A stretch of DNA of 64,000 bases, from positions 852,501 to 916,500 of the forward strand of contig JAZKJV010000682.1 of assembly GCA_037367405.1 (NCBI GenBank), given 5' to 3'. A program made the position numbers and the translations under genes. The DNA comes from Ottelia alismoides (taxonomy: Eukaryota > Streptophyta > Magnoliopsida > Alismatales > Hydrocharitaceae). Shown piece by piece: positions 11,791 to 24,340 of this stretch (the first letter of the stretch is position 1; the number at the start of each line of letters is the position of its first letter). Below the pieces are notes generated by a model that was given only the letters and a program-made list of their open reading frames with translations, was not told where the DNA came from and did not search any database.

Positions 11791-12549
11791 TGCTATCTCT
11801 CCACCATCAAACAAATCTCCATTCTCTCGGTTGTTGTTCTTTGAGATGTTTTGGAGAACGATTAGCGTCAGAATGTGTTGATGTCGATTATGCGTCACTG
11901 TATCTTGGGAGAAGCCCATCAGACCAAATGCACTGGTAAAGTGGTTGTGATGTCTTATCTAAGGAAAGTCTAATGTATACACTCCAGTGATCTTTGATAT
12001 CCCGGTTTGAGTTTTGGAGGTGACAATATTCGAAAAGATACTTGTATTGCATTTAAATCATTCCGCATATGATGATTAAATCGAGGATTGATATGATCGG
12101 TATTTTGAGAAATTCAGTGGTTGAAGTTTCAACTATTGACAACAACTTACGAAAAAATGGTTAACTACCATCAAGTTGATTTCAGTGTTCGAAATTGATT
12201 GTCCCATGATAGGTTTAGAAAATCCTACTTTTGAAAACAAAAAAGCATAGTCAACGAGCTTCTTCTTTCTGCTACAAAGGATGGGAGTTGGGATTTCTCT
12301 TGAGATGGGTGATGAGATCTACCAATGCACGAAGATGGTATGTGAAGGGGTAGGAAGACGAAACGGCCCTGCGATATAGATCATAACAGTTGAAGAAGGA
12401 GGTGATAATGACTGAACAGATGGGTTGGTTAATAGGGTTTTAGGTGTAGCTGCTTGGGGGCAAATATTGGAGGAGGTTATGAGGCCTAACGTGGAGGTTA
12501 CTGATGAGGTGTAATGGACGGGAACGGTTGATGAGGAGAGGTATTCTTG
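11791..12549. other. Intergenic sequence, nothing recognised
   Basis: The first 150 bp are the right flank of the copia A insertion and continue an open frame from the left flank. The remainder has no ORF or repeat that I can identify. Confidence 0.4.
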
Positions 12550-12684
12550 AGGCCTGTTTGGTTGGTGGGTTGGGTTGGGGTACATCGGTGTACTCCTCCT
12601 TCCAAAACCCTCCTCACAGTTTACTATTCACAGGGTTAACTCAACCCAACCTAAATCAATCCAATCTAGCAACCAAACAGGCCC
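12550..12684. mobile_element. PIF/Harbinger-like MITE, GGCCTGTTTGGTTG family
   Basis: Ends GGCCTGTTTGGTTG and CAACCAAACAGGCC are perfect inverted copies. TTG flanks both sides as a 3-bp duplication. The interior shares CTCACAGTTTACTATTCACA with the copy at 54649. Other copies are at 15485 and 34159. Confidence 0.85.
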
Positions 12685-12718
12685 TTGGTGTGAGGGTAAC
12701 AGTCTGCTTGTTGTGCCT

Positions 12719-12787
12719 CATCACGAAGTTAATACGTATAGTCTACAAGTTAACATGTACCTTCATCACGAAGTTAATACGTATAGT
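12719..12787 (+). repeat. Short tandem duplication
   Basis: CATCACGAAGTTAATACG-TATAGT occurs twice, 45 bp apart. Function unknown. Confidence 0.8.
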
Positions 12788-14597
12788 ATGGCACTCTCAT
12801 GGGTGCTTAAACAGTATTTTATGCTTTACCTGAACATATAGCTCGCTTTATACGCCATATCCTATGATTGGGATAAAAGCTCTATATCTCATTTATCGTC
12901 CGGATACAAGGATTAAATGCATTAAGGTGTAAGATAGGTTATTTACAGAACCTCTCTAATGATCTGGTGGTGGAAGCCGTGGCTCCATTTCAAAAGAATT
13001 AGGGTTCGAATCCGCCCCACTCCTTCTTTTACCAATAAAAAATATATGGATTATTTACGAGTATTCCTTTCGTCAAAGGATAATGGAGTGGATTGTTACT
13101 TGGGAGTCATAAATATTAGCGTTCCGATTTATGGAAATCGGTAACGTGCTTATGATTAACTGCCTTTATAATGCACATGTCATGGACCAATGATATATAC
13201 TAAGGTAGGTACACTCCCTTGTGGTACAACTAGGCCGAGGGTGAGTTAGCTCCGCTAGAGGAACATCACATGGGGGGCATGGTAGGTACTCTGGAGAGTT
13301 TTTAGTTGGATGTACATGTGCATTTCGCCACATAAGTATCCATTGTCGTGGACACTTGTTTTAGGATGAACAAAAAAAACTCCCCAATAGACTCGATTGA
13401 TTGAACTGCGATTCGTTAGGTTATATACCTCTTGCTGTAAAAGTGGGAATATTACCAGTCAGACTAGCTGAAGGATTGCGCTTGTGTGTAGATTTTGGAC
13501 AACACTCTGAAAGACACATCGCTATGTCTCATATCTAGTGTTGACCTTCTCTTTTTTGACGTGCGAGACCAATATAATTAATAAATAAATGCATGGATAG
13601 AAAGTTATATAAAAAATAGAATAGTTGCATAAAACGTATTAGACATGGTAGAGGCTTGAAACATAACTATACACATACAACTCATTTCCTCATGTTGGAT
13701 TCGGTTATAGTTATTCAGTTACTGTAGTGTTGCCTTACTTTTATCTACAATCTTGTTTTTCATTGATTACTTATAAATCGTAATGTATCATTTGATTCAC
13801 AAGGTACTTATCTTAAAAAATCCAATAGGGGTTTGTCGAGAAAGAGACTGATGCTAGAGTATTTGATGGTGTCGATGAGTACTACTATTGGGGTCGAGAC
13901 CTACTAGAATAGTTTACTTCTCTTCTATTTTCTGTTCAGCTCTTGATGATGCAATGAGGAAAACTTTGGATAATCAATGTTATGATAATGTACGATAAAA
14001 AGTTTAATTTTTTCATATGTATTTTTTATGAATGATATGTCATGCATGTTATTTGTGATTGTCAACGATGTGAGTTAATGTTGAGATATGTTCACTACAA
14101 AGGTGGGTGTTACATAAGGTATATCATATCACATCCAATAAAGATAAAAAATAAACTTGAATTAAAGATCTATTGAATTCCAAGTTGGGGACAAAGTTAT
14201 TCTAATGTTTACCCTTGACTTTGTGCAAATATCTTAAAGAAAAATGACAACTAAAAGACTCATTCCGTGATACAATGAGTCTTTTAAAGAGGTATGAGGT
14301 ATTTAACTTGTGAATTACATCTCCCGATAAGACTCAAGCTGCATTTCCATGTTAGTTGCTTGAAGGAATGCCATCAAGATCATTAAGATCTATCATGGAG
14401 AAACGCAAGATGAGGTGTCCAAACATCCGAAAACAACGTGAGAGAGTTGTTGAACAATTTTTTAACAAATAGTTTGAAGTTCAAAACAACAAAAAATAGA
14501 GATATACTTGTTTGTGAAATAGACATTAACATGAGATGACTGAAGAGGTCATTTATGAAGGATACATGCACACGTGCACATAGGGTTTAATGGGGTC
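12788..14597. other. Intergenic sequence, nothing recognised
   Basis: AT-rich, without convincing ORFs. A B-box-like GGGTTCGAATCC is at 13002-13013, but no tRNA fold surrounds it. Confidence 0.4.
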
Positions 14598-14760
14598 ACA
14601 TACAGGGGGAGCCAACTTGACTACCCCCACCCTAATTTTTTTTATTTTTCAAAGTATTTTTTAAAAATACCTGAAGGAATTTGATCCACTAGATGGCAAC
14701 ATGTTATCATTCAAAATTCCTATGAAACAAATATTTCTAACCTCTCCATTTATACAAGTC
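14598..14760. repeat. Half copy of the 1529-1900 MITE family
   Basis: Shares GGGGAGCCAA, a T-rich block, AAAGTATTTTTT, a CAACATGTT block and a following AAAATTC with 1540-1690, in the same order and orientation. The other terminus is absent. Confidence 0.6.
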
Positions 14761-14807
14761 AATTTCAGCAATTTTGAGATCATTAAAATTTGATATGCTT
14801 AATGGAT

Positions 14808-15011
14808 ATGGAAGGCCGTATCGACATCGATATCGTATCGATCTGATATTTCGACGATATATCGATGATATATCGCCGAAATATCGCCCATATCGACAAG
14901 CTTTTTGTGAAGAAAATGCCTGGAAATCGGGATATATCGCCATATCAGTGCCCATATCGGTCCCATATCGATATCGATATATCGCCGATATATCGCGATA
15001 TTTCCTTCCAT
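14808..15011. mobile_element. Mutator-type MITE built of ATATCG repeats
   Basis: Ends ATGGAAGGCCGTATCG and, inverted, ATGGAAGGAAATATCG. The body is a dense array of ATATCG/CGATAT and ATCGAT motifs, open in several frames on both strands. The related copy at 46823-47030 has a 9-bp target duplication, which is why I assign Mutator. No duplication is evident here. Confidence 0.7.
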
Positions 15012-15484
15012 CAGACACATGATCGAGTTATCGAGCACACAACTTGATTAGCTATCATGTATTGAAAAGGTCATTGTAGTGCCAGAATGCTCATCATTAT
15101 GTGCACACATGACATCTCTTTTGACACAGGAGGAAATTCAAGATGGAATGATATTTGTCCCAATCAAATACTATATATGAAGAAAGAAAAATCAAAGGAA
15201 CCTTGTGAAAAGAAAATGGAAACCATTACATATGAACTTCAACAATTTTTAAACTGAGTTCTCAATGATGTTTGATCGATCCTATATGTTGGGCTCTCCA
15301 TTACAATATGGTTGACCTTTATATCAGTCATTATGAAAAGAATTTAATTGGCCAATGCAATTAATCTAAAAAGGTCGATGGATGTATCTAGATAAGGAGT
15401 ATAAAGTATTGTATAAAGGCATAAAAGAGTTTCCTTGTTTTTTTTCGCTAATATAACATTCGACATCTTGGTGTCATAACATAA

Positions 15485-15612
15485 GGGCCTGTTTGGTTGC
15501 TGGGTTGGACTGGGTTGGGATGGGTAAATAGTAATCTGTGAGGAGGAAGTACCCTTGTGAATAGTAACCAGGGTTGGGCCAACCCTGCCCAACCCTGCAA
15601 CCAAACAAAAAC
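15485..15612. mobile_element. PIF/Harbinger-like MITE, degraded right end
   Basis: Starts GGGCCTGTTTGGTTGC after TAA. The right end CCAACCCTGCAACCAAACA matches the family, but the last bases are altered. It lies 135 bp before the PAT start codon, within its likely 5' region. Confidence 0.8.
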
Positions 15613-15746
15613 AAATGGAAGGGGTAGAATGCTAAAATCAATAAAAACAACAATATTTTCCGTTTGTTTTGATACATAATTTCATCCTCCTCTCCCCATC
15701 GCACGGAGGGGGAGAAAGAAAGTTTCTTTACCTGAGATCGGGGGGG

Positions 15747-16022
15747 ATGGGGCGGCCGAGGTACCTGACGCTGCCGATCGCGATGGTCGTCCTCGCCATC
15801 GGCTACCTCTACTACGCCACCGTCTTCGTCGTCCTCGAAGACTGGCTCGGCCTCGCCTCCGCGGCCGGCCTCGCCAACGCCGCCGCCTTCTCCTTCCTCG
15901 CCCTGGCCTCCCTCGTCACCTACGCCATGGCCATCTCCATGAACCCCGGCTCTGTCCCTTCTTCCTTCCTCCCTGACGTCGAGGACTCCTCCCACGCCCC
16001 TATCCACGAGATCAAGAGGAAG
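15747..16022 (+). CDS. PAT16-like: DHHC protein S-acyltransferase, exon 1
   Basis: The gene product would attach palmitate or other fatty acids to cysteines of target proteins at a plant endomembrane or plasma membrane. Exon 1 gives residues 1-92. Two hydrophobic segments (about residues 9-28 and 46-64) fit the first two of four membrane spans. The exon ends IHEIKRK at a GT donor (AAG|GTATTA), the same point at which PAT15/PAT16 genes enter the cysteine-rich domain. The start ATG is the first one continuing into this conserved N-terminus; an upstream in-frame ATG (15669) would add 26 unconserved residues. The exon is markedly GC-rich, unlike its surroundings. Targets and exact membrane are unknown. 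Confidence 0.93.
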
Positions 16023-16499
16023 GTATTAATTGATGATTGGCACATGGTTTCTTTCCCTCTTCCCTTGTTTCTTTCTTTCTTTTTAACCTAATTGTTGCTG
16101 GTATATTTGGTTGGTCTCGATTTGAGGGATGGTTGGGGAAATGTGCAACCTTGGAGGATAAAAATTAGATCCTACCCTTCTATGGTCGAAACGGAAGTAG
16201 ATATGCTGAATGAAGTTGTCAGATGATCTACATTGCATTTCAATGTTTAACCAAACTGGTTGATGTCTAAAAGGTGTGTCTAAACAATATTCAAGTTTGT
16301 GGCCTCGTTGAATTGAGTATAGAGATAAAAGATCGTGTTACTGCGAGGATCAAGTCCTTCGTTAGAAAGATTAGACTTGGGCTACATAGGGAGTGGTCAA
16401 CATCTCCAAGTACGGACGTTTGCTTATCGATCCCGGCAAAAAGTATTGGCAGCATTACAACCTGCAATGCCTCTCCGTGCCTCTCCGTCATGTTCATTT
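16023..16499 (+). other. PAT intron 1, left part
   Basis: Donor GTATTA at 16023. Non-coding sequence up to the TSD of copia B. Nothing else recognised. Confidence 0.6.
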
Positions 16500-16714
16500 T
16501 ACATTGTTGAGATATTAGTTATCTTTATTATTTTCTTATTTTCTATTTCTTTTTTTCTTCTTGTAATTTCCCTGATCACCTTCCTCACTAGAAGCTATGT
16601 CACGTTCTCCCTCAGATTTCCATGAGATCCTCCTTTTAGTGTGAGGAGGTATGCCAGCTTGGGAAGCATCGTCGTTCCTCCTTTCCATCCTGTCATAATC
16701 GGAGCAATTCACTG

Positions 16715-19370
16715 TTGTTTAAGCTCCTTCATTTAGATATCTGGGGTTCAAGTCGTGTTCCTGATCATCAGGGACATCGTTTTTATCTTGTGGTTGTTGA
16801 TGATTTTTATAGACTTTCTTGGGTCTTTCTTTTGAAGAATAGGTCTGAGGATGGATCTGTGATCAAATATTTTATTAATGAAGTAAAGAATATTTTTCTG
16901 CTAAGGTCAAATATCTTTGCACTGATAATGCCTTGGAATTCTGCACCTTACACCTTTCTGAATTTCTTAGATCACTTGGCATTGTTCACCACACCTTATG
17001 TGCCTATACTTCACAGTAAAATGGTGTTGTCAAATGCAAACAACGTTACTTACTTGATGTGAGCAGAACCTTGTTGATATAGAGTCATGCTCCTCACTCT
17101 TACTGGGGTGATGTTGTCATTACTGCATGCTATTTGGTGAACCACATGCCCTCGTATGTGTTGGGAGAGAAGATTCCTTTCTCGATTGCGTTTCCCGAGA
17201 ATGATCTTTTTTCCCTTACACCTCGTGTGTTTGGATCTGTAGTTTTTGTTCATGATGTCTCTCCAGGTCGTGACAACCTCTCTCCTAGAGCTGTTAAGTA
17301 TGTGTTTGTTGGCTACTCTCGTACCATAAGGGATACCATTGCTTTGATCCGCTAAGGCGGAAGTACTTTGTCAGTGATGACGTTACTTTCTTTGAGTCTG
17401 ATATGTATTTTTCTCTTACAAGTGACAGATTAACCCCATCTGACTCTGATGGTGAGATCTACTTGCCTCCACCTCCTACCGTCGTTCCTCCGCCTCCCTT
17501 TACTCCTACTCTACCACCACCTCCTCAGCCGTTGCCACCACCACCACTACCACATGCTCCTATGGCTCCATCTCTTATACTGACTCAGTTTTTGCCACGT
17601 GTTTTTCCTCACAGGCATCACTCGATTCCTCGTGCTCACAGGCCTTGCCCATCATCCAACACGCCTCAGCCCTCAGGTATGTACTAAGCACATTGTTTCT
17701 ACTGATGGCTCTACTGAGTTGTCTGTGTAGCAGGATTCCATACAGGATGAGCAGGTGCCCTCTCAAGAGGGGAACTCACAGGTTACAGACTTGACGGATG
17801 ATCTTGATGTACCGATTGCTTTGCGAAAGCCGAAATGACAATGTGCTGCTTATCCTCCTAGGTTTCCTTGAGCAGGCTGTCAGAGGATTTCAAGAGGTTA
17901 ACCTTGGCACTATTTGCTGTGGAGATACCACAGACATATCAGGAGGCTCTAAAGGACAACCAATGGAGGAGATGACTGCGGGCCTGCGCTACATTCACGT
18001 GGTACGTGGAGTCTTGTTTCTGCCCCAGTCGATGCATCTATTGTGGGATGCAAATGGGTGTTTACTGTGAAACACCATGTGGATGACATCGTGGATTGCT
18101 ATAAGACGAGATTTGTGGCACGTGGGTTCACTTAGACCTATGGGGTGGACTACCATGATACTTTCTTTCCAGTTGTCAGACATTCTACTCTGCGTATTCT
18201 ACTTTCTGTTGCTGTGATACGAGATTGGCCCCTGTATCAGCTTCATGTGAAGAATGCCTTCCTCTATGGTGATCTACAGGAGGAGGTCTACATGCAACAG
18301 TCACCTGGGTTTGTTGCTGAGGGGGAGTGTCAGAAGGTTTGCAGGCTATACAAGGCTATCTATGGCCTTAAGCAGTGTCCAAGAGTATGGTTCCAGAAGC
18401 TCTCTGGACTTGATAGAGCAGCAGGGGTTTGTGAGATCGACTGCCGATCAGTCCTTGTTTGTGCAGAGGACCTAGAGAGGTGATATTATCATTCTTGTTT
18501 ACGTTGATGATATTATTGTTACAGGGGATGATGAGCAGGACATTCAGGGTGCCAAGGACTTCCTAGGACAGCAGTTTGTGACCAAGGATCTTGGACATTT
18601 ACGTTACTTCCCTTGATTGGAGTTTGCCAGGAGCCAGCGAGGTCTTGTGATGACCCAGAGGAAGTATGCTACAGATCTTCTTTCAGAGACATGCATGGCA
18701 GATTGCAGACCTGTGACTACTCGTATTGAGTTAAGCATGAAGCTCTATGATGATGATATTGAGGAGATCGACAAGAGGACATAGAGCTTGTTGGCAAGCT
18801 ACTATATGTGACTATTACCAGGCCCGACATATCCTTTGCAGTGAGCAAAGTGAGTCAGTTTATGGAGCAACCCAGACACGCACATATGGATGTAGTTCAT
18901 GTGATTATGAGATACCTGAAGACTTCACATGGTACGGGACTTCTTTTCAGCAGAGGTACATCTTTCTCAATTACAATATGTGCATATGCAAATTACGCTG
19001 GGTGTCCAAAGGATAGAAAGTCTACATCAAGTTTTGTTGTGTTCATAGGGAATTCTCTTATTTCATGGAAGAGTAAGAAGCAGACTGTGGTTGCCAGATC
19101 AAGTGCTGAGTCAAAATACAGGTCCATGACGCAGGCTAGCACAGTGGGTCAAATCAATACTTACTGACCTGACTATAGAGGTACCTCTTCCCATGCACCT
19201 CCAATGTGATAACATGCTACTCTTTTCATTGCCAGCAACACATCCTTTCATGAGAGGACGAAGCACATAGAGGTGGACTATCACTACACTCATGACAGGA
19301 TACAGAAAGGTCTTGTCGCCACTACACATGTCAGCTTGGGAGATCAGACAACAGATGTACTTACAAAGGC
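16715..19370 (+). pseudogene. Copia B integrase, RT and RNase H remnants
   Basis: The integrase start (LHLDIWGSSRVPDHQG) is at 16715-17060, and further integrase at 17134-17355. A proline-rich linker follows at 17403-17600. RT is at 18145-18483 ([20 protein letters not shown]), with catalytic YVDD at 18500-18511. RNase H is at 18808-19167 (RPDISFAVSKVSQF). Many stops and frameshifts; not functional. Confidence 0.9.
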
Positions 19371-19443
19371 CCCATCTAAAGGACCTTATCAGAGATGTTC
19401 CAACTGATTCTGATCGATATCTACGATCCAACTTGAGGGGGGA

Positions 19444-19589
19444 TGTTGAGATATTACTTATCTTTATTATTGTTTTCTTATTTTTTATTTCTTTTTTCTT
19501 TTCTTGTAATTTTCCCAATAGGTTCCTCTCCTATATAAGAGAGCCCTAAGGCCTCTCATAATGTATGAATTCTTTCTATTTTCCCAACA
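19444..19589 (+). repeat. Right LTR of copia B (146 bp)
   Basis: TGTTGAGATATTAC through CCCAACA, with a TATA box CTATATAAGAGAG at 19531-19543. It is related to the LTRs of copia C, which carry the same TATA block. Confidence 0.9.
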
Positions 19590-19594
19590 TACAT

Positions 19595-19967
19595 CACTTT
19601 ATGGATTTCAAAAAAAAACATACATCACTTCTCAAACTCCTTAGTATCTTTACATGACCTATTACTAATGGCTGTGCCGATTTTCTTTCGTGTTCGATGG
19701 CTTTGTTGTGATGGAAAAGAGGGTGTGGGGTGGGAAAAAGTTATGCCTTCTTTACTGTTTTCTTTCACCACAGTTATCTTCCCTACCCCATCCCCCAACA
19801 ACACCTTTCCTCCCATTCCTCCCATTCCAATCTTTCCCTTTGATTCGTCATTTTCTCAAGCTTTCTCCTATGACTCCTCTCTTGTCTTCTCCACACTTTT
19901 CCTTTTCCGTCGCTTCGATTCCTTGCTACCTCTCTTGACAACCTCTTCTCTCCCATTTTCTCTCTTT
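19595..19967 (+). other. PAT intron 1 spacer between copia B and C
   Basis: Host intron sequence, C/T-rich in the second half. A small A-run followed by ACATACATCACTT repeats the CATCACTT next to the copia B TSD, perhaps an old short retroposition. No gene is seen. Confidence 0.45.
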
Positions 19968-20158
19968 GTTCTTGTTGAGGGAAAAAGAAAAATTGTATTC
20001 CATCAAGACCCTAGAGCTCTCTTATATAGGAGAAAAGCTTTGAGGGTAAATCACATAAACAAGACAATAGAAATAAACAATATAGAAAGAGGACAAAATA
20101 ACATAAATATCTTAACACCCCCCTCAAGCTGGAGCATATATATATATATCTATCATGC

Positions 20159-23100
20159 TCAGCTTGGAACAACAATGATGAAAAGGACCTCTAGCAAGAC
20201 CTTTACATATCTGCAATTTGGTCTCCTGACGCTCCATAAGACATTGAGATAAACCCCTTTTTGAATCAAATCACGAGTGTAGTGATAGTCCACCTCTATA
20301 TGCTTTGTCCTTTCATGAAATGCTGGATTATTAACTATGAACAGGGCTGCCTGATTATCGCATTTGAGGTGCATAGGAAGAGGCACACCAATCGTTAAAT
20401 CGGTCAAGACAGAGTTGACCCACATCATCTCCGTACTACGTTGGGCCATTGCCATGTATTCTTATTCTGCACTAGATCGAGCAACAACTATTTGTTTCGT
20501 ATTCTTCCATGAGACAAAAGAGCTGCCAACAAACACAATGAAGCCTGAAGTAGACTTCCTGTCCTTAGGACACCTAGCATAATCTACATATGCAAACCCT
20601 GTGACTGAGAGAGAAGTATCTCTTCTAAACAGAAGACCTGCACCTGGAGATGATTTCAGATATCTCAAGATCATGAATACTGCATCCATGTGCACCTGCC
20701 TAGGTTGCTCCATGAACTGACTTACTTTACTCACAGTGAAAGATATATCAGGCCTTGTAATAGTAACATACAATAATTTCTCTACCAGCTCTCTGTATCG
20801 TCTCTTGTCTACCTCCTTAAATCCATCATCATGAAGCTTCACATTAGGATCCATCGGGGTAGTAGCTGGTCTACATTTTGTTATACATGTCTCAGATAGA
20901 AGATCAGTAACGTACTTCCTTTGTGTCATAACCATGCCATGCTGATTTCGTGCAAACTCCAGACCAAGGAAGTAACGAAGCATGCCAAGGTCCTTGGTAA
21001 CAAACTACTGTCCAAGGAAATCCTTAGCTGTTGAATTCCCTGTTCATCGCTGCTAGTGATAACAATGTCATCAACATAAATCAAAATGACTACAATACCT
21101 CTCTGGTTTCTCTTTACAAAGAGAGTATGATCTGCCGTAGATCTGACAAACCCCTTCTGTTCAATCAATTCTGAGAGCTTCTGAAACCAAGCCCTCGGAA
21201 TCTGCTTAAGGCCATATATAGCCTTATGAAGACGTCACACCATACTGGACTCCCACTCAACAGAAAACTCAGTGGCTGCTGCATATAAACCTCTTCCTGC
21301 AGATCACTATATAAGAAAACATTCTTGACATCCAATTGAAAAAGTGGCCTACAATAATAATCCGCAAGGTAGAGTGACGCACTACAGGGGAAAAAGTATC
21401 CTGATAGTCCACTCCATAGGTCTGGGTGAACCCACGGTCAACCAACCTAGCCTTGTATCTGTCTACGGTCCCATCAGCCCTATGCTTCACAGTAAATACC
21501 TACTTGCTCCCAACCACAGACGCACCTGGTGGAGCATGGACCGCACTCCACGTACCTCATGACTGTAAAGCTGTCATCTCCTCCTCCATAGCTAGACGCC
21601 ACTGACTGCTCTGTAGTGCTTCCTGATATGATCGTGGTATCTCTATAGCAGACAACCCCACAATAAAGTGATGAAAATCCTTGGATAGACGCTCCAAGGA
21701 AACATGAGAACTAATGGGGTGCATAGTACATGCCCTTTTCTGCCGTCGAAATGCAATAGGCATATCCAGATCCTCAGCAGGAGTAGTAGAAATAGTATCT
21801 GCACTTGTATCTCAGTTTGTACATGCAAATCACCGATGCCATTAGAAGAACTAAAATGCTCAGTACATACCTTAGGCGTGCTGGATAATGGAGGAGGCGC
21901 ATGAGCATGGGGCCTTCGTTGGTAGACCTGTGGAAAGAAAACAGAAGACGGTGGTAGAGGCGGTGGTGGTGGAGGCGGTGGTGAGAGGAGGCATATAGAT
22001 CTCTTCTCCATCCTCTGAAGGAGTAAGCCTGTCATTTGTGAGAGAAAAATACATAATAGACTCAAAGAAGGTGACATCAACACTAACATAGTATCTTCGT
22101 TGAACAGGGTCAAAACAACGATATTCCTTTTGGGTTTTGGAATACCCAACATATACGTATTTGACAGCTCTGGGAGAGAGCTTGTCAAGACCAAGAGAGA
22201 GTTGATGAAAAATGCAACAAAACCAAAAACACGAGGCATAAGCGAGAAAAGATCCGTCTCGGGAAACACAATCAAGAGCGGGATCTTCTCCCCAAGCACC
22301 GAAGAGGACATACGATTTATCATATAACAAGCAATTAGAACCGCATCTCCCTAATAGGAATGCGGAGCACGACTCTGAATCAAAAGGATTTTGGTAACAT
22401 CCAAAAGATAACGGTGTTTCCTTTCAGCCACCACATTCTGTTGAGAAGTATATGTGCATGATGTCTGATGCACAATACCATTAGACCTAAGAAATTGAGA
22501 AAGTTGAGCACTGCAAAATTCTAATGCATTATTAGAACGTATGAACTCGACTTTTGCAGAGAAAATGTTCTTTATTCATTAATAAAAGACTGAACAACAT
22601 GACCAGCATCAGACTTGTTCTTAAGAAGAAAAACCCAAGACAAACGAGAAAACTTATCAACCGCAACAAGATAAAATATGTCTCCTTGATGATCTGGGAC
22701 ACGACTAGGACCCCAAATATCGAAATGGAGCAACTCAAAGAGACTATGACTAATTAGACCCTGACGACTCTGGAAAGTAGACCGATGATGCTTCCCAAAT
22801 TGGCAGGCCTCGCACTGAAAGGTGGAGCGAGGAGAAATCTGAGGAAGAACATGAATCAACTCTTTTGTAGAGTAAGATGACCAAATCGCAGATGCCACAT
22901 ATATGGAGAAACAAATCCTGTGTAGATAGAAGAGGAAGAGGCGCCAACATACGGAGACTGCATAAGTATGTAAAGGCCCTTTTGCTCACGGTCAGTTCCG
23001 ATCACTCTGCCGTGAGTATGTCCGGAAACACAAGAGCAGATGGATCAAATATGGCACGACACTGTAAATCTCTGGTGATTTGTCTAATTGATAATAGATT

Positions 23101-23332
23101 CATAAAAAAATCAGGAGCATAGAGAACATTCGAGAAGCCTCAATGTAGAAGTCAACTGCACCTCCCTCTGACCAGTGATGGGGGAATGTGTTCCATCTGC
23201 TATCACAACTGATCGTCCGGACTGAGTAGGCCAGAAAACACCAAATTGACCTCTGTCACCACAGAGATGATGAGATGCACCAGAATCCATGATCCATTCA
23301 GATAAGTCTGCCATGTAGCAACTAGTAAACAC
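20159..23332 (-). pseudogene. Copia C protease, integrase, RT and RNase H, broken
   Basis: In order on the minus strand: protease-like WIMDSGASHHLCGDRG (23111-23332), integrase with CEACQFGKHHRSTF and HFDIWGPSRVPDHQG (22572-22898), and more integrase (21643-22330). A proline-rich linker follows, then RT (21269-21490), catalytic IYVDDIVITS within 20926-21168, RNase H (20462-20983) and the tail KHIEVDYHYTRDLIQKG (20159-20455). At least six frame breaks make it inactive. The linker sequence is close to that of copia B. Confidence 0.9.
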
Positions 23333-23788
23333 ATATTCTATACCTGATGCAGACGCAGATGTTGATGCAACAACCTCAAAGGATCCTGAAGGAGAGCTTG
23401 TGGATGGAGACGTACCAGGTATAATCTCTCTCAGTCGTGCTACATGCTCGTCAAACCTCTAATCAGATGCAGGAGATGAACTCCCAGTCTGTTGTGCCTG
23501 CTCTGCAACCCTGGCTGATGCAGGAAACCCATGCTTAGAATAGCAGGTTTCCTTAGAGTGGCCTGTCCTATGGCAGAAGGTGCATGGTCAACCACGGTCG
23601 CCCCCTCCTCTACCGTGGTTGGAACTCCCCTACCACGATATAGTGTATGGCTGCCTCTACCACGTGACGCTGCCATAGTTGAAGAAGTCTGCTGCTGTAA
23701 AGTACTCCCAGAGGTTATAGATATCGCAGTATGGTAGCATCAGTAAGGATCTGGGCATGAGCTGCATCATATTCCGGATCCAGGGTTG

Positions 23789-24340
23789 CTAGAAATACCC
23801 AGTCATCACAGAGTCTCTATATGCCCTGAGCTGCTCTGGAGTAGCAGTCAAGGGTATGTGGCCATCTAACTTCTCGAACATCCCCCTAAAAAAAGTATAG
23901 AGGGTGTGAAGAGGGCGACCATTCTTCTTCGATGTGAAGATATCATGCTGGAGCTGGAATATCTTTGACTCATTCTTCGCCGGAGAGTATGCCGTGGCAA
24001 GAATGTCCCACATAGCCTTTGCGGTAGGCTGACTCAGTATATCATTAGCTATCTTCGTGGATACAGTCCCAGATAGCCATACGCGAGCATACGCATCATT
24101 CGCCTCCCATGAGGCGTTTGTCCCAGTCTTGCCATGTGGCTCCTCTGCCGTGAGGATGCGCTTCTTGTCATTACACTGCATCAAAGTCATGAATTGCATG
24201 GCCCACAGTTCATAGTTGGTTCCATCCATTTTGACAATAGGTGCCGGACCTTTGAAGGCACCCAGGGATGGGACATCCACCTTGTTGTCAGACACGATGA
24301 CAACTATCTTCAAGACTGGGCTAGCAACAGTAGATACCAT
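23789..24340 (-). pseudogene. Copia C gag
   Basis: 183 codons from ATG at 24340. It has the UBN2-type gag signature, including MDGTNYELWAMQFMTLMQ and the ANDILSQPTAKAMWDIL region. It ends before the zinc-knuckle region, which continues in other frames down to about 23440. Confidence 0.88.

Larger units (their letters stand above)
16505..19589 (+). mobile_element. Ty1-copia element B, TSD TACAT
   Basis: The left end starts TGTTGAGATATTAG (16505). The right LTR is 19444-19589, TGTTGAG to CCCAACA. Exact TACAT lies at 16500-16504 and 19590-19594. The left LTR keeps only ~68 bp, and a deletion joins it to the integrase region, so gag, protease and the primer site are gone. The remaining pol is full of stops. 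The family matches copia C, with the same FDIWG/SRVPDHQG integrase block and the same proline-rich linker. Confidence 0.92.

Noticed and set aside
12960..13030. Possible tRNA (B-box GGGTTCGAATCC)
   Set aside because: No A-box at proper spacing and no cloverleaf that I can pair.
14737..15047. Overlapping ORFs in four frames rich in Arg, Tyr, Ile and Asp
   Set aside because: They are translations of the ATATCG repeat array of a MITE, not proteins. The array is also not a CRISPR: there are no spacers of constant length.
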